Shown here: one piece after another, positions 13,202-17,027 of the stretch
Layout of the letters: every line of letters begins with the position of its first letter
Numbering within the stretch: position 1 is the first letter of the stretch
Assembly (NCBI GenBank): GCA_039800165.1
Contig: JBDLRH010000118.1
Coordinates: 1-17,027, forward strand
Direction of reading: 5' to 3'
DNA: 17,027 bases
Source of the DNA: JBDLRH01 sp039800165
Lineage (GTDB): Bacteria; Pseudomonadota; Gammaproteobacteria; Burkholderiales; Burkholderiaceae_C
The notes under the pieces: model-generated
What the model was told of the DNA's origin: nothing
Seen by the model: only the letters and a program-made list of their open reading frames with translations
The model's database searches: none
Translations under genes and position numbers: made by a program

Positions 13202-14290
13202 ATGAACCACCCCACCCTCCTGCAAGCGCCGCCCGCCAAACCCAACCCGCAAGCAGCCTTTGTCGGCCGCCGTGTGCTGGTGGTGGACGACGACGATCTG
13301 GCGCGCATGGCGCTCACCCGCATGCTGCAGCGCGAGGGCGCCACCGTCGAAAGCTTTGCCGACGGCGTGAGCGCGGTGGCGTGGTGCGCCACCCACCATG
13401 GGGCCGTCGTCGATGCGCTGATCATCGACCTGCGCATGCCGGTGATGAGTGGCGTCGAGGCCCGGCGCGCACTGATGCAGGCACTGGGCCCGCAGGCACC
13501 CGCCGGCATCGGTATCAGCGCAGCGGTGCAGGACTCGCAAGGCACCGAAGAGCGACGCGACGCGCTGGATGCGGGCTTCGATGCCTTCTTGCCCAAGCCG
13601 GTGGACTGGCCCGCCCTGCGCCAGATGCTGGAGCGCCTGTTCGTCGCGGCCGACGCGGCGCGCCAACACGCCGCCCCGGACGCGCCCGCGCCCAGCCCCA
13701 GCGCCAGCCGGCGCGAACTCAGCGGACTGCTGGCGCAAGGCCTGACTTCGCTGCAGGCGGGTGACGATATGCAGCTGCCCGAGCTGAACCCTGCGGCCGA
13801 CCCGCAACCGGCGGCCGAAGCCGCGGTACTGCGTCTGCTGCGGCAAGCGCGCCAGCGCGGCACACCAGCCGCGAAGTCGCCCGATGGCATCTGCCGGCTG
13901 GTGTACCGCAGCCAGGGCCGCCTGAGCGGGCCGCAGGCGCTGGCGCTGCTGATGCAGTGCCAGGGCAACAACGCGCGCAACGGCGTCACCGGCATGCTGA
14001 TCCACGACGGTGACCGCTTCATCCAGGTGCTGGAAGCCGCGCCCGCCACGATCGACTCGCTGTTCGCCCGCATCTTGCGCGACACGCGGCATCACGCGGT
14101 CGAAGTGGTGGAACTCGCCATCGACCAGCCGCGGCTGTTCGGCGCCTGGAGCATGGGCTCGCTCAACCTCGACCCCCGGCATTTCGAGCTGCTGCTCGGG
14201 CACCTGCAGCGGCGCGCCGACCCGCCAGCCGGCTCGGCTGCCGATACGGCCTTGGCCCCGCCTGCGAAGTCGCGCACCGCCGCCGCCTGA
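13202..14290 (+). CDS. Response-regulator receiver domain fused to a BLUF photoreceptor domain
   Basis: Predicted cytoplasmic blue-light sensor combined with a phosphorylatable receiver; 362 residues from the ATG at 13202 (GGAAAG upstream; an ATG at 13163 has no ribosome-binding site). Receiver domain, about 23-148: acid pocket D29/D30 in VLVVDDDD, phosphoacceptor D76 in LIIDLRMP, S106 and K132 in LPKPVD. A linker of about 75 residues, Ala/Pro/Gln-rich, follows. BLUF domain, about 229-335: Y235 in RLVYRS, N257 in NNARNGVTG, Q275 in DRFIQVLE, W316 and M318 in WSMG, the flavin-network residues at spacings matching AppA (N-Q 18, Q-W 41). No DNA-binding or enzymatic output domain is present, so output is probably by protein contact. 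No histidine kinase gene is in the window. Confidence 0.92.
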   Translation: MNHPTLLQAPPAKPNPQAAFVGRRVLVVDDDDLARMALTRMLQREGATVESFADGVSAVAWCATHHGAVVDALIIDLRMPVMSGVEARRALMQALGPQAPAGIGISAAVQDSQGTEERRDALDAGFDAFLPKPVDWPALRQMLERLFVAADAARQHAAPDAPAPSPSASRRELSGLLAQGLTSLQAGDDMQLPELNPAADPQPAAEAAVLRLLRQARQRGTPAAKSPDGICRLVYRSQGRLSGPQALALLMQCQGNNARNGVTGMLIHDGDRFIQVLEAAPATIDSLFARILRDTRHHAVEVVELAIDQPRLFGAWSMGSLNLDPRHFELLLGHLQRRADPPAGSAADTALAPPAKSRTAAA

Positions 14291-14347
14291 AGCGCACGCC
14301 AGGCCTCAAGTCGGCCGCCGGTGCATCCGAAAAGGAAGGCACCGATC

Positions 14348-15103
14348 ATGCTGTTCACCCCCGACTTCATCGCCCAGATGCGGCTGCACCCGGCCGCCGG
14401 CGTGCTCAAGGCCTGCGCCCTGGCCGACGCGCGGCTCGACACCCGCCCCGGCTGGGACGCCGAATCCTTTGACATCCTGAGCGAGGCGTACGCGGTGGTC
14501 AGCGCGCTGATCGAAGCCGGGTTGCTGCAGGTGCAGCCGCCCGAGGCGCCGGTGATCGGCCAGCGGCTGCGCGACAACTGCGTGGCACTGCAGCAGTACC
14601 TGCTGCAGGTGCGGCGCGACTGTGTGTCGCTGGCGCAGTCCGAACGCATCGAGCGCATCCGCGAGCGCGCGCGCCAGTCGCTCGATCAGGCCGCCACCGC
14701 CTCCACCCCGCCAGCCTATCTGTTCACGACCGCCGACATCGACGCGATCCGCGCCGCGCTGGGGCGGTTGGCGCCACTGATCGCACAGCGCGAGCCAATC
14801 GATGCACGGGTGCGCCTGCGCACCGAGCGGCGGCTGCAGCAGCTGCAGGAAACGCTGAACGATTCCATGTCGGACTTCGACCTGTTCTGGGGCTTGGTGG
14901 GCGAGCTCAAGATGGTGGTGCAGTACCTGCCGCAGGACGCGCGCGCCGTCGTGCAGTGCCTCACCGAAATCAGCGCGCTGGCCAGCGAGGCGCATGCCCG
15001 CGCGCTCGATGCCCCCGCACACGGCGCCAGCCCGGCGGCATTGGCGCTGGACTCACCCTTGCCGGTCGAGCCGGCGGGCGACGCGCCCCAGGTGGCTACT
15101 TGA
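14348..15103 (+). CDS. Uncharacterised all-helical protein, likely partner of the REC-BLUF protein
   Basis: I do not recognise the family. It has 251 residues from the ATG at 14348, with GGAAGG 8 bases upstream. The sequence is almost entirely predicted helix: MLFTPDFIAQMRLHPAAGVL, a long helix near 85-125 rich in Arg/Glu (QSERIERIRERARQSL), YLFTTADIDAIRAALGRLAPL, and another Arg/Gln-rich helix near 155-180. An acidic and aromatic stretch, SDFDLFWGLVGELKMVVQYL, precedes an Ala/Pro-rich tail. There is no signal peptide, membrane segment or nucleotide motif. It follows the photoreceptor gene by 57 bases on the same strand, so the two are probably co-transcribed. The coiled-coil-like helices suggest a binding partner or scaffold; this is inference. 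Its 3' end overlaps the convergent hydrolase gene by 8 bases. Confidence 0.8.
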   Translation: MLFTPDFIAQMRLHPAAGVLKACALADARLDTRPGWDAESFDILSEAYAVVSALIEAGLLQVQPPEAPVIGQRLRDNCVALQQYLLQVRRDCVSLAQSERIERIRERARQSLDQAATASTPPAYLFTTADIDAIRAALGRLAPLIAQREPIDARVRLRTERRLQQLQETLNDSMSDFDLFWGLVGELKMVVQYLPQDARAVVQCLTEISALASEAHARALDAPAHGASPAALALDSPLPVEPAGDAPQVAT

Positions 15104-15722
15104 TGAGCGGCAGCACCTCGCGAAACGCGGGGTGATCGGCCGCGCGCAACCACTCGAAGGCCACCATCTCGGTGGTGACGAGCTCGGCCCCGGCCGCAGC
15201 CAGCCGGTCGAAGGCGGCATCGCGGTTGCGCTCGGTGCGCGAGCTGCAGGCGTCGGTCACCACCCACACCTCGAATTCTTCTTCCAGCAAGTCCAGCGCG
15301 GTCTGCAGCAGGCACACATGCGCCTCGCAGCCGGCCAGCACCAGCGTCTGCCGCCCCTCGGCGGCGCCCTGTGCGGCCTGCCCGCCCGGCGCCGGGCGCT
15401 GCAGGTGCCGCGGCAGGCTGCGTGCGTTGCCGCCGCGCTGTGCAGGCGCCGGCGGGCGCAGCAAGGGCAGCAGCCCGTCCGGCACCGCGCTGAAGTGCAT
15501 CTTGGCCAGCGTGCGGCTGCACAGCGCCTTGATCTCGGGCAGGTTGGCGCCCAGGCGCTGCGGGTTCTGCTCGGTGCCCATCACCGGCACCTGCAGCAGC
15601 TGCGCGATGCGCCCCAGCCGCACCGCATTGGCCACCACCTCGGCGCCGCCGTGGATCACCGGCATCAGCTTCTCCTGGTAGTCGATCAGCAGCAGTTGCG
15701 ATTCGTCGGCGTCGAGCAGCAT
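15096..15722 (-). CDS. Isochorismatase-family cysteine hydrolase
   Basis: Cytoplasmic hydrolase of the isochorismatase/nicotinamidase-like superfamily; substrate unknown. It has 208 residues from the ATG at 15722; an upstream in-frame ATG would add a low-complexity His/Pro stretch with no ribosome-binding site. The catalytic triad is visible: D14 in LLLIDYQEKLMP, K74 in TLAKMHFSA and C137 in GCEAHVCLLQTALDL. The segment SSRTERNRDAAFDRLAAAGAELVTTEMVAFEWL is typical of the YcaC-like subgroup. Residues about 90-124 form a Pro/Gly/Ala/Gln-rich insert between the lysine and cysteine motifs that is longer than usual. It is downstream of and in the same direction as the tetR gene, after a 117-base gap. 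Confidence 0.88.
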   Translation of the reverse strand: MLLDADESQLLLIDYQEKLMPVIHGGAEVVANAVRLGRIAQLLQVPVMGTEQNPQRLGANLPEIKALCSRTLAKMHFSAVPDGLLPLLRPPAPAQRGGNARSLPRHLQRPAPGGQAAQGAAEGRQTLVLAGCEAHVCLLQTALDLLEEEFEVWVVTDACSSRTERNRDAAFDRLAAAGAELVTTEMVAFEWLRAADHPAFREVLPLIK

Positions 15723-15839
15723 CGGGGCGGTCCTGAAGGGTTGGAAGGCGTGCGGGTGGGGATGCGGATGGGAAGGCGGATCGGCCCGCACGCCGGGCCA
15801 GCGGAGCTTACGGCATGCGCGCTGCGGGGCACGACGCCG

Positions 15840-16727
15840 CTAAAACAGCGTGGGCTGCGCCGCACCCAAGGCACCGCCCGACGCCGTACCCGGCAAGGTG
15901 CCGCCGCACAGGCGCTGCAACAGCTGCTGCAGGTGCGCATCGAACAGCGCATCGGCCTGCTGACCGAACAGGCGGATGCGACCGGTGTGCTGCAACAGCA
16001 GCAGGCCCACGCCGTGGGCAAACAGGGCGGCATGCTCGCGCCGCGCGTCGTCTGGCGCACAGCCCAGCGCTTGCAGGGCGTCCTCGCAGGGCTGCAAGGC
16101 CTCCAGCAGCCGCTGGTTCAGGCGCTGGTTCAGCTCGGCGGTCAGCCCCTTCGGGCCGAGGCCCTGCGCCAAGTAGAAGCCCAGGTCCAGATCCCGCGGA
16201 TGGCGGGCGTAAAAGCCGAACCAGGCCCGTGCGCGGGCCACCAGCAGCCGGGCGGCAGGTGGGAGCGCGGTGGCCGCAGGGCCAGCAGCGCCACCGGTAC
16301 CTGCTGCGCCCCCTGCCCCCGGTCCACCGCCTGCGCCCCCCGTGCCTCCCGCTCCACCTCCCGTGCCCCCGCCTTTGGCGCCTGCTGCCGCGGCCGCTCG
16401 GGCGACGGCCGCTGGCCTTGCCGCCTGCACCGCGGCCTGCAGGCGCCCGATCGATTCGCCCAGCAGCTCGGCGTAGATCGCCTCCTTGCTGTCGAAGTAC
16501 GAGTACAGCGCCCCCGGCGTGTAGCCGGCGCGGCGGGCAATCTCGCGCAGGCTGGCCCCCTCCAGGCCAGACTCGGTGAACACGCTGCGCGCGGCGTCCA
16601 GGATCAGCCCGCGGCGGGCCTCGCCCATGGCCTGCTGGCGCTCATCGCGGCGCGCACGGCGCTGCGCCTGCGCCGCCTGTGCACGGGCGTCGGGCTTGGG
16701 AACGAGGTGCTTGAGGGAGACCGCCAT
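15840..16727 (-). CDS. TetR-family transcriptional regulator with glycine-rich insert
   Basis: Probable repressor of the divergent flavoprotein gene and of itself. It has 295 residues from the ATG at 16727; a GTG at 16748 would add seven residues and neither has a clear ribosome-binding site. A basic N-terminal tail precedes the TetR HTH, GLILDAARSVFTESG to GASLREIARRAGYTPGALYSYFDSKEAIYAEL (about 40-90). Residues about 117-152 are a Gly/Ala low-complexity stretch inserted before the ligand-binding domain. The rest (ARLLVARARAWFGFYARHPRDLDLGFYLAQGL) resembles the C-terminal domain of AcrR-like proteins. Most family members have about 190-220 residues, so the insert explains part of the extra length. 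Confidence 0.9.
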   Translation of the reverse strand: MAVSLKHLVPKPDARAQAAQAQRRARRDERQQAMGEARRGLILDAARSVFTESGLEGASLREIARRAGYTPGALYSYFDSKEAIYAELLGESIGRLQAAVQAARPAAVARAAAAAGAKGGGTGGGAGGTGGAGGGPGAGGAAGTGGAAGPAATALPPAARLLVARARAWFGFYARHPRDLDLGFYLAQGLGPKGLTAELNQRLNQRLLEALQPCEDALQALGCAPDDARREHAALFAHGVGLLLLQHTGRIRLFGQQADALFDAHLQQLLQRLCGGTLPGTASGGALGAAQPTLF

Positions 16728-16781
16728 GCGCCGATTATGTGCAAGCACTACAACGGCAGATAGCTAAATTGACCACAAGTT

Positions 16782-16811
16782 GTATTATTTGAACATTGTT
16801 CAATTTATCAA
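16782..16811 (-). promoter_or_regulatory. Putative tetR promoter
   Basis: On the minus strand TTGATA (plus 16806-16811) and TAATAC (plus 16782-16787) are 18 bases apart. The TTGAACA palindrome lies entirely in the spacer, the expected position for an autorepressor site. Confidence 0.45.
16789..16803. promoter_or_regulatory. Perfect palindrome, probable TetR operator
   Basis: TTGAACA-T-TGTTCAA is a perfect 7-1-7 palindrome between the divergent tetR and flavoprotein genes. A smaller dyad, ACAAGTTGT, lies nearby at 16775-16783. Size and position match operators of TetR-family repressors. Confidence 0.7.
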
Positions 16812-16845
16812 ACGTCAGGCAAAACACCAGAGCGACGGGGGCTTG

Positions 16846-16878
16846 CTGCAAGCACACTGCAACCAGACTGCAAGCACC
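16846..16878. repeat. Three tandem 11-bp repeats upstream of the flavoprotein gene
   Basis: CTGCAAGCACA, CTGCAACCAGA and CTGCAAGCACC follow one another without gaps, ending 40 bases before the ATG at 16918. The 11-base period places each copy on about the same DNA face. It could be a binding array for a second regulator or part of the mRNA leader. Confidence 0.55.
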
Positions 16879-16917
16879 CGGCCCGCCTGATACAGCGCCC
16901 CAACACCCATCCTCACC

Positions 16918-17027
16918 ATGAACGCTGCCGCCCCCACCTCGACCCTGATGACTGGCGACGACTACCGCGAGTCGCTGCGCCGCTACCGCCCCCGGGTGTT
17001 CGTCGACGGACGCCAGGTCGGGTCGGT
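16918..17027 (+). CDS. 4-hydroxyphenylacetate 3-hydroxylase-family protein, N-terminal fragment
   Basis: Only 36 codons are in the window. The sequence MTGDDYRESLRRYRPRVFVD is typical of the N-terminus of the HpaB/4-hydroxybutyryl-CoA dehydratase flavoprotein superfamily. The ATG at 16918 has no good ribosome-binding site; the ATG at 16948, which begins MTGDDY, is an alternative start. The gene is divergent from tetR with an operator between them. Members include aromatic-ring hydroxylases using FADH2 and acyl-CoA dehydratases, and this fragment cannot tell them apart. Confidence 0.75.
   Translation, partial: MNAAAPTSTLMTGDDYRESLRRYRPRVFVDGRQVGS

Noticed and set aside
13181..14203. Minus-strand open frame of 340 codons
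   Set aside because: Antisense to the REC-BLUF gene, whose domains and catalytic residues are unambiguous.
14994..16763. Plus-strand open frame of 589 codons
   Set aside because: Runs antisense to both the isochorismatase-like and tetR genes and across their gap. Composition is Gln/Ala/Arg-rich and no domain is visible.

Overview
The window looks like chromosomal DNA of a high-GC betaproteobacterium, most likely Burkholderiales (Comamonadaceae/Sphaerotilaceae-like). This rests on the strong GC bias at third codon positions, the SucA and PrpE sequence types and the layout of the sox genes. No tRNA, rRNA, insertion sequence, phage gene or CRISPR array was seen. Nearly all of the DNA is coding, and no gene-free gap exceeds about 260 bases.

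Layout. (1) 1-1098, minus strand: first 366 codons of sucA (2-oxoglutarate dehydrogenase E1), running off the left edge. (2) 1261-10820, minus strand: a thiosulfate-oxidation (Sox) locus read from right to left: ArsR-type regulator (soxR-like), metallo-beta-lactamase-fold protein (soxH-like), periplasmic thioredoxin (soxW-like), a small monohaem cytochrome c, then soxC, soxD, soxY, soxZ, soxA, soxX and soxB, closed by a strong intrinsic terminator. (3) 11065-12963, minus strand: propionyl-CoA synthetase prpE. (4) 13202-15103, plus strand: a response-regulator receiver domain fused to a BLUF blue-light sensor, followed by an unrecognised all-helical protein. (5) 15096-16727, minus strand: an isochorismatase-family hydrolase and a TetR regulator. 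(6) 16918-17027, plus strand: the first codons of a 4-hydroxyphenylacetate 3-hydroxylase-family flavoprotein, divergent from tetR across a perfect operator-like palindrome.

How the genes work together. SoxXA joins thiosulfate to the C-terminal cysteine of SoxY in the SoxYZ carrier. SoxB hydrolyses off sulfate. SoxCD oxidises the remaining sulfane sulfur. The presence of soxCD predicts complete oxidation of thiosulfate to sulfate without sulfur globules. The thioredoxin probably keeps SoxY or cytochrome thiols reduced, but its usual membrane electron donor (SoxV/CcdA) is not in this window. The ArsR-type protein, with cysteines placed as in sulfide/persulfide sensors, is the likely repressor.

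The least ordinary items are the REC-BLUF photoreceptor with its uncharacterised downstream partner, a 10-bp-period repeat between prpE and the sox regulator, unusual export signals on SoxB and SoxX, and a set of dyads and repeats in the promoters. The core Sox pathway itself is well known.
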